DNA of 64,000 nt from an uncultured Acidobacteriota bacterium. Its GTDB lineage: Bacteria > Acidobacteriota > CAIWXX01. The stretch is taken from contig CAIWXX010000082.1 of assembly GCA_903916735.1 (NCBI GenBank), positions 62,001 through 126,000 of the forward strand, given 5' to 3'. The translations under genes and the position numbers were made by a program. Positions 7,954 to 17,421 of the stretch are shown in pieces. Below the pieces are notes generated by a model. The model searched no databases. It saw nothing but the letters and a program-made list of their open reading frames with translations, and was not told the origin of the DNA. How positions within the stretch are numbered: position 1 is the stretch's first letter; the number at the start of each line of letters is the position of its first letter.

Positions 7954-10310
7954 CAAAACAAGGCAGTGGGCAGGACCTCAGCAACTTCTCCATGATGGAT
8001 CTTTTCCGCACCGAAGCGGAATCGCAGGTGGCGATTCTGAATGACGGCCTGCTGGCTCTCGAACAGGACGCTACGGCGGCCAGCCGCCTGGAAGCTTTGA
8101 TGAGGGCTGCTCATTCACTGAAGGGCGCGGCTCGTATCGTGGGCATCGATCCACTCGTTCAACTGGCTCATGCAATGGAGGATTGCTTCGTCGCGGCTCA
8201 GAAGGGACAGATCACGATCGGGCCCGAGCAAGCCGATGTGTTGCTCGCAGGCGTCGATCTCCTGGCCCGCCTTTCAAAGGAACCGAATCCGGATTCACCC
8301 GGGCAGCTTGCGCCATTTCAGCCACAGATCGATGCCGTGCTGGCACGACTGTCTGCTGTCAAGACGGCGAGCCAAATGCCGGCCCCCGTCGTCAGCGCCA
8401 ATGTGCCGCAGGCGAGGGCCGCGGTTGAACCAGCTGCTGTTGCAGCAGCCACTCCGACGCGTCCCGCGCCTGCCCCCGAGAAGCCTCCCGTGGCTCCTCC
8501 ACAGCCTCCATCACCGCCTCCTGTCGATGTGGTGGTGGTGGCGGCGGCATCGAAGGCCGCAGATGCAGCAGAGCGAGCCGTGCGAGTGTCAGCAGAAAGC
8601 CTCACACGTATGATGGGATTGGCCGGCGAATCGCTCGTGCAATCCCGGCGACTCGATCCGTCCTCCTTACGAATTCGCGCGCTCGTCAACCAGCTCTCAG
8701 GACTCTCCCGCACCGTGGATAAGCTTGAAGAGACGCTCGCTGCTCAGAATATCGGCTGGCGCCCTGCCCAGCTTCTGGCCGAGACACGGCAGCAGACCGA
8801 CGATTGCAACTTGCTGGCGAGAGACTGGCTCGATCGCCTCGATCTCTACGCCCGCCAATTGAGTGATGTCTCCGGCAGGCTCTACAGAGAAGTTGTCGCG
8901 AGCCGCATGCGGCCTTTCGGAGATGGAGTCACCGGCTTCCCGCGTTTTGTGCGAGACATGGCACGGCAGATGGGGAAAAAGGTTCGCTTTGAAATTCTCG
9001 GCAAGTCCACGAAGGTCGATCGCGATATCCTGGACAAACTCGAAGGCCCGCTCACCCACCTGCTCCGCAATTCACTCGACCACGGGCTGGAAACTCCCGA
9101 CGCGCGGCAGGCCGCCGGGAAAACCCCCGAAGGCCTGCTCCGACTCGAAGCCTTCCACCATGCCGGCCAGCTGCATATCACGATGACGGACGACGGCTGC
9201 GGTATCGACCTCGAAAGAGTGCGCCGCAAGGTCGTCGCCAAAGGCTTGACGACGGAAGAGATCATGCAGGGACTCTCTGAAGCCGAGCTGCTTGATTTCC
9301 TTTTCCTCCCGGGGTTTTCCACCGCTGAAATCGTCACGGAGATTTCGGGGCGCGGCGTCGGCCTGGACGCCGTGCGGGACCTTGCCCAGCAGCTCGGCGG
9401 ATCCATCTCTGTCGAGAATCGTCCCGGCCACGGAGCCAGCTTTCATTTGCGTCTGCCCGTGACCTTGTCGGTGATCCGAGTCCTTCTGATGGATGTGAGC
9501 GGCGAACCATTCGCAATCCCCCTCAATCGCATTGACCGGCTACTCCACGTCAGCTCCTCCGACATCCAGACGCTGGAAGGGCGGCGCTATGTCGTATCCG
9601 ACGGGCGAAACATCGGGCTCGTGAGCGCTCACGAGGTTCTCGGACTCCCCGGATCCGACATCCAAGGCAATGATTGGCCCATCGTGGTCATCGGCGATGT
9701 GACTCTCTGCTACGGGCTGGTTGTCGATCGATTCATCGGCCAAAGCGAGCTCGTTGTTCGCCCATTGGATCCACGCCTGGGGAAAGTGCCGGATGTGAGC
9801 TCAGCGTCCCTCATGGAAGATGGAACCCCTGTTCTCATTCTGGATGCCGAAGATCTCAAGCGATCAATCGGCCGGCTGCTCTCCGATGGTCAACTGAAGA
9901 AAATCCATAAGGCTGATGCAGAAGCCGAACTGGAAGCCAGGAAGCGAGTGCTCGTCGTTGACGATTCGATCACCGTGCGGCAGCTGGAGCGCGCTCTGCT
10001 GGCCAATCGTGGGTACGACGTGGAGATTGCCACTGACGGCATGGACGCCTGGAACAGCATCCGTTTGGAAACATATGATCTCATCGTTACCGATGTCGAT
10101 ATGCCGCGAATGAACGGCATCGATTTGGTGCGTCATATCCGGCAGGATGCCAGGGTGGGGGATGTGCCCATCATCATCGTCTCCTACAAAGACCGCCCCG
10201 AAGATCGACTCCAGGGCTTGGAAGTCGGAGCGAATACATACTTGACCAAGAGCAGTTTCCATGATGAATCATTCATCAAGGCTGTCATGGATCTGATCGG
10301 CGAGCCATGA
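7950..10310 (+). CDS. Hybrid CheA histidine kinase with C-terminal receiver (WspE-like)
   Basis: Central kinase of the pathway, 786 residues. The N-terminal HPt domain has AAHSLKGAARIVG with His55 as the likely phosphorylation site. A long Ala/Pro-rich linker (about residues 150-195) follows, then a dimerisation region, the ATP-binding domain with LTHLLRNSLDHGLETPDAR and DDGCGIDLERV plus GRGVGLDAV, a CheW-like regulatory domain, and a receiver domain from about residue 666 (VLVVDDSITVRQ, phospho-Asp in VTDVDMPRMNG). A CheA with a fused receiver and without a separate CheY is the WspE layout. Phosphoryl transfer is expected to CheB and to the receiver-phosphatase two genes downstream. It overlaps both neighbours by four bases. 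Confidence 0.95.
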   Translation: MTKQGSGQDLSNFSMMDLFRTEAESQVAILNDGLLALEQDATAASRLEALMRAAHSLKGAARIVGIDPLVQLAHAMEDCFVAAQKGQITIGPEQADVLLAGVDLLARLSKEPNPDSPGQLAPFQPQIDAVLARLSAVKTASQMPAPVVSANVPQARAAVEPAAVAAATPTRPAPAPEKPPVAPPQPPSPPPVDVVVVAAASKAADAAERAVRVSAESLTRMMGLAGESLVQSRRLDPSSLRIRALVNQLSGLSRTVDKLEETLAAQNIGWRPAQLLAETRQQTDDCNLLARDWLDRLDLYARQLSDVSGRLYREVVASRMRPFGDGVTGFPRFVRDMARQMGKKVRFEILGKSTKVDRDILDKLEGPLTHLLRNSLDHGLETPDARQAAGKTPEGLLRLEAFHHAGQLHITMTDDGCGIDLERVRRKVVAKGLTTEEIMQGLSEAELLDFLFLPGFSTAEIVTEISGRGVGLDAVRDLAQQLGGSISVENRPGHGASFHLRLPVTLSVIRVLLMDVSGEPFAIPLNRIDRLLHVSSSDIQTLEGRRYVVSDGRNIGLVSAHEVLGLPGSDIQGNDWPIVVIGDVTLCYGLVVDRFIGQSELVVRPLDPRLGKVPDVSSASLMEDGTPVLILDAEDLKRSIGRLLSDGQLKKIHKADAEAELEARKRVLVVDDSITVRQLERALLANRGYDVEIATDGMDAWNSIRLETYDLIVTDVDMPRMNGIDLVRHIRQDARVGDVPIIIVSYKDRPEDRLQGLEVGANTYLTKSSFHDESFIKAVMDLIGEP

Positions 10311-11362
10311 GAATCGGGATTGTCAACGATCTCATGTTGGCGGTCGAAGCGCTCCGGCGTGTTGTTTGCAGCGTCCCCGGCTACACACTCGCATGGATCG
10401 CTCGTGACGGGCAGGAAGCCGTGCAGAAGTGTGCGGCTGACCGGCCGGATATCATTCTCATGGATCTCATCATGCCCGTGATGAACGGGGTCGAAGCAAC
10501 ACGCCACATCATGATCGAATCACCATGCGCCATTTTGATTGTGACGGCGACGGTCCAGGGGAACATATCGCTGGTATTCGAAGCCATGGGTCATGGCGCG
10601 CTGGACGTTGTCCGGACGCCGGTACTCGGCCGGGAGGGTATGATCGAAGGAGCCGCAGATCTTCTTGCAAAGATCGAAATCATAGGGAAGCTTACGGGTG
10701 CCGTCGGCCTCACAAAATCAAGAAGTGTCTCCGCGGCGGAAGCGCCTCCGGCCTCGCTGGGCGCGATATCGCTCATCGTTATCGGTTCATCCACAGGAGG
10801 GCCGGCGGCCTTATCCGCAATCCTGTCGCGATTGCCGGGAGACCTGGACGCAGCGATCGTCATTACGCAGCATGTCGACCAGTACTTCGCCCCTGAATTG
10901 GCAACGTGGCTGAATACTCGGACATCCCTTCAGGTGAAAGTCGCCGAAGAAGGAAGCCGGCCGATTCCAGGGACCGTATGCCTGGCGTCGACCAACGATC
11001 ATCTGATCATGACCCCATCGCGGGCGCTCCGATATTCGCGCGAGCCGCTGGATTGCTACTACCGGCCGTCCGTCGATGTCTTTTTTAAAAGCGTCGCCGA
11101 ACACTGGCCGGCGGCCGGTACCGCTGTTCTTCTGACGGGGATGGGGAAGGATGGCGGCGAAGGGATGATGGCATTGAAAAAGGCCGGGTGGTACACAATT
11201 GCGCAGGATGAAAAAAGCAGCGTTGTTTTCGGTATGCCGAAGGCGGCGATTGAAATGGGTGCCGCCTCGCAGATTGTGCCTCTCACCGAGATCGCCGCTG
11301 TTTTGAAGGCCCGGCTGCATATGTATGACACGAGTGAACCAGGCGGAACAGCGTCGTTATGA
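10307..11362 (+). CDS. CheB-type protein-glutamate methylesterase (WspF-like)
   Basis: Adaptation enzyme that removes methyl groups from the receptors, 351 residues. The receiver domain spans about residues 1-125, with phospho-acceptor Asp53 in PDIILMDLIMPVMNG. The methylesterase domain shows its catalytic triad context: Ser in IGSSTGGPAA, His in ITQHVDQYFAPEL and Asp in LLTGMGKDGGEGM. Length and domain order are normal. It starts in an ATGA overlap with the cheA stop, so expression is coupled to the kinase. Confidence 0.95.
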   Translation: MRIGIVNDLMLAVEALRRVVCSVPGYTLAWIARDGQEAVQKCAADRPDIILMDLIMPVMNGVEATRHIMIESPCAILIVTATVQGNISLVFEAMGHGALDVVRTPVLGREGMIEGAADLLAKIEIIGKLTGAVGLTKSRSVSAAEAPPASLGAISLIVIGSSTGGPAALSAILSRLPGDLDAAIVITQHVDQYFAPELATWLNTRTSLQVKVAEEGSRPIPGTVCLASTNDHLIMTPSRALRYSREPLDCYYRPSVDVFFKSVAEHWPAAGTAVLLTGMGKDGGEGMMALKKAGWYTIAQDEKSSVVFGMPKAAIEMGAASQIVPLTEIAAVLKARLHMYDTSEPGGTASL

Positions 11363-11417
11363 TAACAAGGGCCATGGCCTATCGATTGAAGCCGGCCAGG
11401 AAGGGAAATGAGTCATT

Positions 11418-12623
11418 ATGACCGACAACACGGCAGACAGACCAGGTTCAGAATTGACGCGGCACGACATCACGGTTTTCCTCGTTGACGATCAGGCCAT
11501 GATCGGGGAAGCCGTGCGCCGGATGCTGGCAGCTGATCCGGAGATTCACTTTCATTTTTGCAGTGATCCGACCCAGGCCGTGGCGAAAGCCACCGAGATC
11601 CGGCCGACGGTGATCCTGCAGGATCTGGTGATGCCCGAGATCGATGGCCTGACGCTGGTCAAATTTTTTCGCGCCCATCCGGCAACGTGCAATGTGCCGC
11701 TCATTGTCCTGTCGACAAAAGAGGAACCGGTTGTGAAAGCGGAAGCCTTCGCACTGGGCGCCAACGACTACCTCGTCAAGCTCCCGGATAAGATCGAACT
11801 CATCGCCCGTGTCCGGTATCATTCAAAAGCCTACATCAACCTGCTTGAACGTAATGAAGCCTACGATGCTCTGTTGAAGAGCCAGAAGGCGCTGGCCACC
11901 GAGTTGGCCGAGGCCGCAGCATACGTTCGTGCCACGCTGCCGGCTCCACTGACAGGCGATGTTCGAACCGACTGGCGGTTTATTCCATCGACGGCTCTCG
12001 GAGGCGACGTCTTCGGCTATCACTGGATGGACGACAACCATCTGGCCGCTTACCTGCTGGATGTCTGCGGCCATGGAGTCGGCGCAGCACTGCTGTCCAT
12101 CACGGTGCAAAACGTCATCCGCTCCCAATCGCTGCCGAACACGAACTTTTTGATCCCGAGAGATGTCCTCCAGTCGCTCAACGAAACGTTCCCCATGGAA
12201 CAGCATAACGGCATGTTCTTCACGATCTGGTATGGAGTCTTCGACAAGGCGCGACGTCGCTTGACATACGCCTCAGGCGGGCATCCACCCGCTATCCTGA
12301 TCATGGGGGACGACCGTGGGACGGCCCAGGTGGTGCAACTCACCTCATCAGGATCGATCATTGGCGGGCTGCCGGGCATGTCATTTGAGGCGCGCGAACA
12401 TGACGTGGGGAGCCATGCCAGGCTTTATGTGTTCAGCGATGGCGTCTATGAAGTCAACATGCCGGATGAATCGATCTGGACGCTCGATCAATTCATCAAG
12501 GTTTTGTCGGCGCCGCCGGAGCCGGGCATGTCGGATCTCGATCGTGTTGTCACCCAGATCAGGAAGTTGAGCGGTTCTGAAACGTTTCAGGACGACTTCT
12601 CTTTGCTGGAAATTAATCTCTGA
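11418..12623 (+). CDS. Response regulator with PP2C/SpoIIE phosphatase output on a WspR-like receiver
   Basis: Output protein of the operon, 401 residues. The receiver (about residues 18-140, Asp69 in ILQDLVMPEIDG) has features I recall from the diguanylate cyclase WspR: VDDQAMIGEAVRRML, HFHFCSDP, VLSTKEEP, GANDYLVKLPDKIEL and the stalk RYHSKAYINLLERNEAYDAL. Where WspR continues into GGDEF, this protein continues into a PP2C domain with TALGGDVFGY, YLLDVCGHGVGAALLS and the C-terminal QDDFSLLEI, all metal-site motifs of SpoIIE-type Ser/Thr phosphatases. It should therefore dephosphorylate a protein, probably a STAS anti-sigma antagonist. No STAS or anti-sigma gene is present in this window. 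Confidence 0.93.
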   Translation: MTDNTADRPGSELTRHDITVFLVDDQAMIGEAVRRMLAADPEIHFHFCSDPTQAVAKATEIRPTVILQDLVMPEIDGLTLVKFFRAHPATCNVPLIVLSTKEEPVVKAEAFALGANDYLVKLPDKIELIARVRYHSKAYINLLERNEAYDALLKSQKALATELAEAAAYVRATLPAPLTGDVRTDWRFIPSTALGGDVFGYHWMDDNHLAAYLLDVCGHGVGAALLSITVQNVIRSQSLPNTNFLIPRDVLQSLNETFPMEQHNGMFFTIWYGVFDKARRRLTYASGGHPPAILIMGDDRGTAQVVQLTSSGSIIGGLPGMSFEAREHDVGSHARLYVFSDGVYEVNMPDESIWTLDQFIKVLSAPPEPGMSDLDRVVTQIRKLSGSETFQDDFSLLEINL

Positions 12624-12640
12624 CAGGAGGCAGAAGCGCG

Positions 12641-14749
12641 GTGAATATCAAGCTCACATCAATCCGCAGCAGGATCGCCTTGCGAACGGGGCTGTGTCTC
12701 CTGGCGACGATCGGAATCATTGTCGTCTATTCCACCATCACGACACGATCCATGTCGATCGACGCCGCACGGGAAAAGCTCATCAGCCATGCCGGGGAAG
12801 AAGGCTACCGGGTTCGGGCGCAGATCGAGGTGGCGCTCGATACGGCACGAACCCTGGCGAATGTCTTAACGTCGATCAAGGCATCCGGTTCTCCGATGAG
12901 CCGCGAGCAGGTCAACCAAATGCTCAAAACCGTCCTTGATAAAAATCCGGATTTTCTAGCTGTCTATACAGCTTGGGAACCCGATGCCTTCGACGGGATG
13001 GACAACAGATATGTGAATGCCACAGGGCACGACGCCACAGGCCGGTTCATCCCATATTGGAATCACAATGAAGAAGGGCGGCTGTTCATCGAGCCGCTGG
13101 TGAGTTATGAGAATGGCGCCAGGGATGCATCGGGAGCGCGCGCAGGCGATTATTATCTTCTCCCTCGAGAAACCAAGCGGGAATGCATTATCGAACCTTA
13201 CATCTATCCGGTGCAGGGCAAGGACACGCTGATGACGTCGCTGGTTGTTCCAATCGTGGTGAACAATAATTTTTACGGAATTGCGGGTGTCGATTTATCG
13301 CTCGAGTTTCTGCAGCGCATGGCTGACCAGAACAAGACCGGCAGACTTTTCATCTTCAGCAACAAGGGGAAGATTGCGGCTGCGACCAATAGTCCCGACC
13401 TCATTGGTAAACGGATGGAAGATGCTTTTGCCGCAGAATCAGACGAGAGGATACAGCTGATCAAGGAATCACAAGAGGATGCGAGAATCGGCAAGACGGC
13501 AGTGGATGTCCAAGAACCGATCCTGCTCGGACACACGCACACACCGTGGGCGATCATGATTCAGACGCCTGAAGCGCTTGTTCTCGGAACGGCGTCGGTT
13601 CTGATGCGCGAGCAGATACTCATCGGGCTGGCCTTTACGATTGCGGCTCTGTGGTGGGTGTGGATCACGGCCAGAGCCATTGTGAAACCCCTCACTGAAG
13701 TTGTGCAGGTTGCTCAGCTCGTCGCCACAGGCAACATCGCCGAGGCTCGGCGGATGACGACCGTGATGTCAATCGAGAAGGGTCAGAAGCCCGGGCCACC
13801 AGATCAACCCGGCAGTGCAGCGCCAAAGAAGTCTGGATCAAGGCACCCCGACGAGACTGGAATACTCTTCGACTCGATAGTCAAAATGACCGATGGCTTG
13901 GCGGGGCTCGTCGGACAGGTTCAGAAATCGAGCGTCCGGCTGGTTTCGACCGTGACGGAAATCTCCGCCACCGCCAGACAACAGGAAACCGCCATGTCCG
14001 AATTCGGGACGTCGACGACCGAGGTTGCCGCAGCCGTAAAGGAAATATCGGCCACATCTCACGAGCTCTCACGAACGATGGAAGGCGTCAAGGAAGCATC
14101 GGCCAAGACCGAGGCTCTGGCCGATACAGGACGGTCCGGCCTCACCGGCATGGGCGATGTCATGAAACACATGGCCGAAGCGACCGAATCGATTTCATCG
14201 AAGCTCGGCATCATCAATGAAAAGGCCGCGAAGATCAACACCGTCGTCACGACGATCACAAAGGTGGCTGACCAGACAAACCTGTTGTCTCTGAATGCAG
14301 CTATCGAAGCCGAGAAGGCCGGTGAACATGGACTCGGGTTTGCCGTCGTATCGCGCGAAATCCGGAGGCTGGCCGATCAAACCGCCATCGCGACATTGGA
14401 CATCACCAAGATGGTTCAGGAGATGCAGGCATCGGTGGCGACCGGCGTCATGGAGATGGACAAGTTTTCAGGCGAAGTCAGAAAGGGTGTCGCATCCGTC
14501 GATGAGATCAGCCAGCAGATGAATCAGGTCATCGAACAGATCGAGGAGCTGACGCCTCAGTTTGAATTTGTCAACGAAGGCATGAGGGTCCAATCGAAGG
14601 GCGCCGAACAGATCCGTGATGCAATGCTGAACCTGAGCGACAGTGCGAGGAGGATTGCTGAGTCGCTTCGTCAGTTCAACGAAAGCACGATGGAACTGAA
14701 AGGAGCGACACAAGAACTACAGACCGAAGTCACACGATTCAGAGTGTGA
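12641..14749 (+). CDS. Methyl-accepting chemotaxis protein, second of two in the Wsp-like operon
   Basis: A 702-residue chemoreceptor starting at GTG 12641, ten bases after AGGAGG (12625-12630) and 17 bases after the regulator stop. An N-terminal transmembrane helix is followed by a dCache-like periplasmic domain (LAVYTAWEPDAFDGMDNRYVN and a later SLVVPIVVNNNFYGIAGVDLSLEFLQ). A second helix follows near residue 335, then HAMP with the same kind of Pro/Gly-rich insert as the first receptor, and a signalling hairpin with KVADQTNLLSLNAAIEAEKAG. It ends in RFRV without a tethering pentapeptide. Having a second receptor of the same signalling class with a different sensor suggests that two inputs reach one kinase. 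Confidence 0.93.
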   Translation: MNIKLTSIRSRIALRTGLCLLATIGIIVVYSTITTRSMSIDAAREKLISHAGEEGYRVRAQIEVALDTARTLANVLTSIKASGSPMSREQVNQMLKTVLDKNPDFLAVYTAWEPDAFDGMDNRYVNATGHDATGRFIPYWNHNEEGRLFIEPLVSYENGARDASGARAGDYYLLPRETKRECIIEPYIYPVQGKDTLMTSLVVPIVVNNNFYGIAGVDLSLEFLQRMADQNKTGRLFIFSNKGKIAAATNSPDLIGKRMEDAFAAESDERIQLIKESQEDARIGKTAVDVQEPILLGHTHTPWAIMIQTPEALVLGTASVLMREQILIGLAFTIAALWWVWITARAIVKPLTEVVQVAQLVATGNIAEARRMTTVMSIEKGQKPGPPDQPGSAAPKKSGSRHPDETGILFDSIVKMTDGLAGLVGQVQKSSVRLVSTVTEISATARQQETAMSEFGTSTTEVAAAVKEISATSHELSRTMEGVKEASAKTEALADTGRSGLTGMGDVMKHMAEATESISSKLGIINEKAAKINTVVTTITKVADQTNLLSLNAAIEAEKAGEHGLGFAVVSREIRRLADQTAIATLDITKMVQEMQASVATGVMEMDKFSGEVRKGVASVDEISQQMNQVIEQIEELTPQFEFVNEGMRVQSKGAEQIRDAMLNLSDSARRIAESLRQFNESTMELKGATQELQTEVTRFRV

Positions 14750-15015
14750 CCGCCGGGCTTTCGCGAAAAAGCAAACGGTACTTGAAGCGGACCAGATGGA
14801 TTTTTCGCAAATAATATCCTGCTCTCATCCGAATGAAATATGCAAGTCTCAGAGGTGGTTATCAAGGGCAGGATTGGCCGGCGCGCTCTCTTTCCGTAAG
14901 GACGCTGGAGTCAGCAGGCGAGGCGTAGGAGGGGGGGGGGCGCAATTTGGGACACCACTCCTGGTTAAATGTTGAAGCGCGGGGATTATCAACTCGGAAC
15001 CCGGAATTGTTCTTC
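14750..15015. repeat. Intergenic spacer with a ten-base G run
   Basis: Spacer between the convergent receptor and kup genes. It holds an uninterrupted run of ten G at 14931-14940. No hairpin terminator is visible. The run lies 75 bases beyond the kup stop, so it should not alter a protein. Confidence 0.6.
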
Positions 15016-16944
15016 TCAGAGTTCGACCTGCGTTCCGAGTTCCACGACACGGTTTGGGGGCAGGCCGAAAAAATCGGTAGCCGCGCGGGCGTTGCGCGAC
15101 AGGAAAACGAAAAGAATCTTGCGCCAGTGCCACATTCTCGACGACCCTCTGGTCAGCAGGTTCTCTCGACCGAGGTAATAACTCGTCTGGTCGAATTCCG
15201 CCTTCACACCCATCGATTGGACGGACCGAATGACATCCGGCACATTCGGCGTCTGCATGAAGCCGTAGGAAGCGACAACTTGATGGAAACCGCAGCCCAA
15301 GTCCCGTATCTTGATGCGTTCTTTGCGAGGTACGATCGGGACCGCCGATGTCACAATCGAGAGGAGGAGCACATTTTCGTGGAGCATCTTGTTGTGCTTA
15401 TAATGATGAAGCAGGACCACCGGCACAACGTCGATTGCTGACGACAGAAAGACCCCGGTGCCGGGCACACGAAACGGCTTTTGGGCAGGTAGGCCGGCCA
15501 TGAAGATATCCAGAGGCAGTGATTCCTGCTGCAACTGGACCGCAAGCTCTCTGCGCCCACGCTTCCACGTCGTCATCACAGCGAAGATGATTGTGCCGAC
15601 AGCCAGGGGGAACCAGCCGCCGTGCAGGACTTTCATCGAATTAGAGGCGAAATATATGGAATCGATGAGAAGGAAGAACCCAATGACAATCCCGATACGC
15701 GTCAATCCCCATTTCCATCGATCGCGAGCAACGGCGGCGAGCAGGACCGATGTCGCGGCCATCGTGCCGATGACCGCAATGCCATAGGCCGCCGCAAGGT
15801 TGGATGATTTTTGAAAAGCGAAGACCAGGCCGACACACGCGATCATGAGAATTGTATTGATCTCAGGGATATAGATTTGCCCTTGCGCCTTGCTTGACGT
15901 ATGGATGATGGTCAGGCGTGGAGAGTACCCGAGCTGGACGGCCTGCTGGGCAAGCGAAAAGGCGCCGGAAATCAGTGCCTGTGACGCGATGATTCCAGCG
16001 ATCGTCGCCAGAACGACGAGCGGGTAGACGAGAACAGGTGGAGCCAACATAAAAAAAGGGTTTTCATCAGCCACTTCGCCGCGCAGTATGAGCAGTCCGC
16101 CCTGCCCGAAGTAGTTTAACAAAAGTCCCGGGAAGACAACCGCATACCAGGCAAACCGGATCGGCCGGCGGCCGAAATGCCCCATGTCGGCATAGAGTGC
16201 TTCGGCTCCTGTGATGCAAAGAACAACGGCCCCGAGCACGATGAATCCGCGCATACCATGCTCATGGAAAAATCGGAGAGCCCACATCGGATTGATAGCC
16301 TCAAGAATGCGTGGTGCCCGCAAGATCCATGGAAGGCCCATCGCACCGATAGTCACAAACCACACCAGCATAATTGGTCCGAATACGGTCCCGATTCCAC
16401 CGGTACCATGTTTTTGCAGGAAGAAAAGTGCAATCAGAATGACAGCGGCGATTGGAACGACATACGGAGTGAACATGGGTGTGGCAACTTCCAGACCTTC
16501 GATGGCGCTGAGCACCGTGATGGCAGGAGTGATCATCCCGTCAGCCCAGAGCAGCGCCGCTCCGAATAGCCCCAGAAAAATGAGAATCATCCGGCCTTGC
16601 TGTAAGCTTTTATCCCGCCCGTTGGGAGGTTTTACGAGTGCCAGCAAAGCCAAAATACCGCCGTCGCCCTGATTGTCGGCGCGCATGACGAACGTCATGT
16701 ATTTCAGTACGACGACCAGTGACAGCGTCCAGAATATGAGTGAAAGAATGCCCAGGATATTGGGCGCTGTCGGATGAAGCCCGTGGATTGGATTAAAACA
16801 CTCCCGCACGGCATAGAGGGGCGATGTCCCAATATCGCCATACACGACGCCGAGTGCTCCCAGGGCGAATCGGACGAGATCAGCGCGGTTCGTGATCTGT
16901 GGCGAGTGGCAAACGCCTGATGATGCAACTCCCGTGAACATCAT
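15016..16944 (-). CDS. kup: KUP/HAK/KT family potassium uptake permease
   Basis: Inner-membrane K+ importer of 642 residues, the usual length for Kup. The N-terminal GVVYGDIGTSPLYAVRECF segment is the family hallmark, followed by MRADNQGDGGILALLALV and about 12 hydrophobic helices. A hydrophilic C-terminal domain of about 150 residues (from PLDIFMAGLPAQKPFRVPGTGVFLS) carries the normal Kup ending. The start at 16944 is the first of two adjacent ATG codons; no strong ribosome-binding site is visible. It is a single-gene unit. Confidence 0.95.
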   Translation of the reverse strand: MMFTGVASSGVCHSPQITNRADLVRFALGALGVVYGDIGTSPLYAVRECFNPIHGLHPTAPNILGILSLIFWTLSLVVVLKYMTFVMRADNQGDGGILALLALVKPPNGRDKSLQQGRMILIFLGLFGAALLWADGMITPAITVLSAIEGLEVATPMFTPYVVPIAAVILIALFFLQKHGTGGIGTVFGPIMLVWFVTIGAMGLPWILRAPRILEAINPMWALRFFHEHGMRGFIVLGAVVLCITGAEALYADMGHFGRRPIRFAWYAVVFPGLLLNYFGQGGLLILRGEVADENPFFMLAPPVLVYPLVVLATIAGIIASQALISGAFSLAQQAVQLGYSPRLTIIHTSSKAQGQIYIPEINTILMIACVGLVFAFQKSSNLAAAYGIAVIGTMAATSVLLAAVARDRWKWGLTRIGIVIGFFLLIDSIYFASNSMKVLHGGWFPLAVGTIIFAVMTTWKRGRRELAVQLQQESLPLDIFMAGLPAQKPFRVPGTGVFLSSAIDVVPVVLLHHYKHNKMLHENVLLLSIVTSAVPIVPRKERIKIRDLGCGFHQVVASYGFMQTPNVPDVIRSVQSMGVKAEFDQTSYYLGRENLLTRGSSRMWHWRKILFVFLSRNARAATDFFGLPPNRVVELGTQVEL

Positions 16945-17421
16945 CCGCGTGACACGCTTAGCTCGCGATAGACGCAGGAAGGCTTCCTAAGAGAGGTTCT
17001 CGTCCATCGAAGAAAAAACGCACAATGAAAAAGGCACAGGAATAGGACTGTAACGCTCACAATAATTCCCGTCCGACGACTCGGGAGGCTTGCGAGGTGG
17101 CACACACAATATCGGCATCAAGCTGGGCGGAAGGTGTTGGGATTCTCAGAAATCTGCCTCCATGTCTGTCTTGTCAACTAAAATTCCCAGCCGTGTCAAC
17201 GGCAATATGCCTTGGCCTGAGAATTGTGTCAAGCCGTGTCTCACACAGGCCTCAAGGGCCAGTTCGTTGCACTGCATGACATCCGGCGCGCAACCAAGAA
17301 GGTACGCTCCCAGTAGTACCAACGAGGTTCTGATGACCGAGCGCGGCGCCTACGAGGCTCGGCTCGAAATACAACCATTTTTCGAATAGAATTCTCAAAT
17401 TAATGAGGAAGGGCTGAATGA
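16945..17421. other. Divergent intergenic region upstream of kup and the triple-fusion gene
   Basis: About 480 bases without a supportable gene. GAGGAAGGG near 17404 serves as ribosome-binding site for the gene at 17422. I looked for a c-di-AMP riboswitch in front of kup and saw no match. Confidence 0.4.

Noticed and set aside
16945-17421. c-di-AMP (ydaO-type) riboswitch before kup
   Set aside because: None of the conserved riboswitch core segments could be found in the leader on the minus strand.
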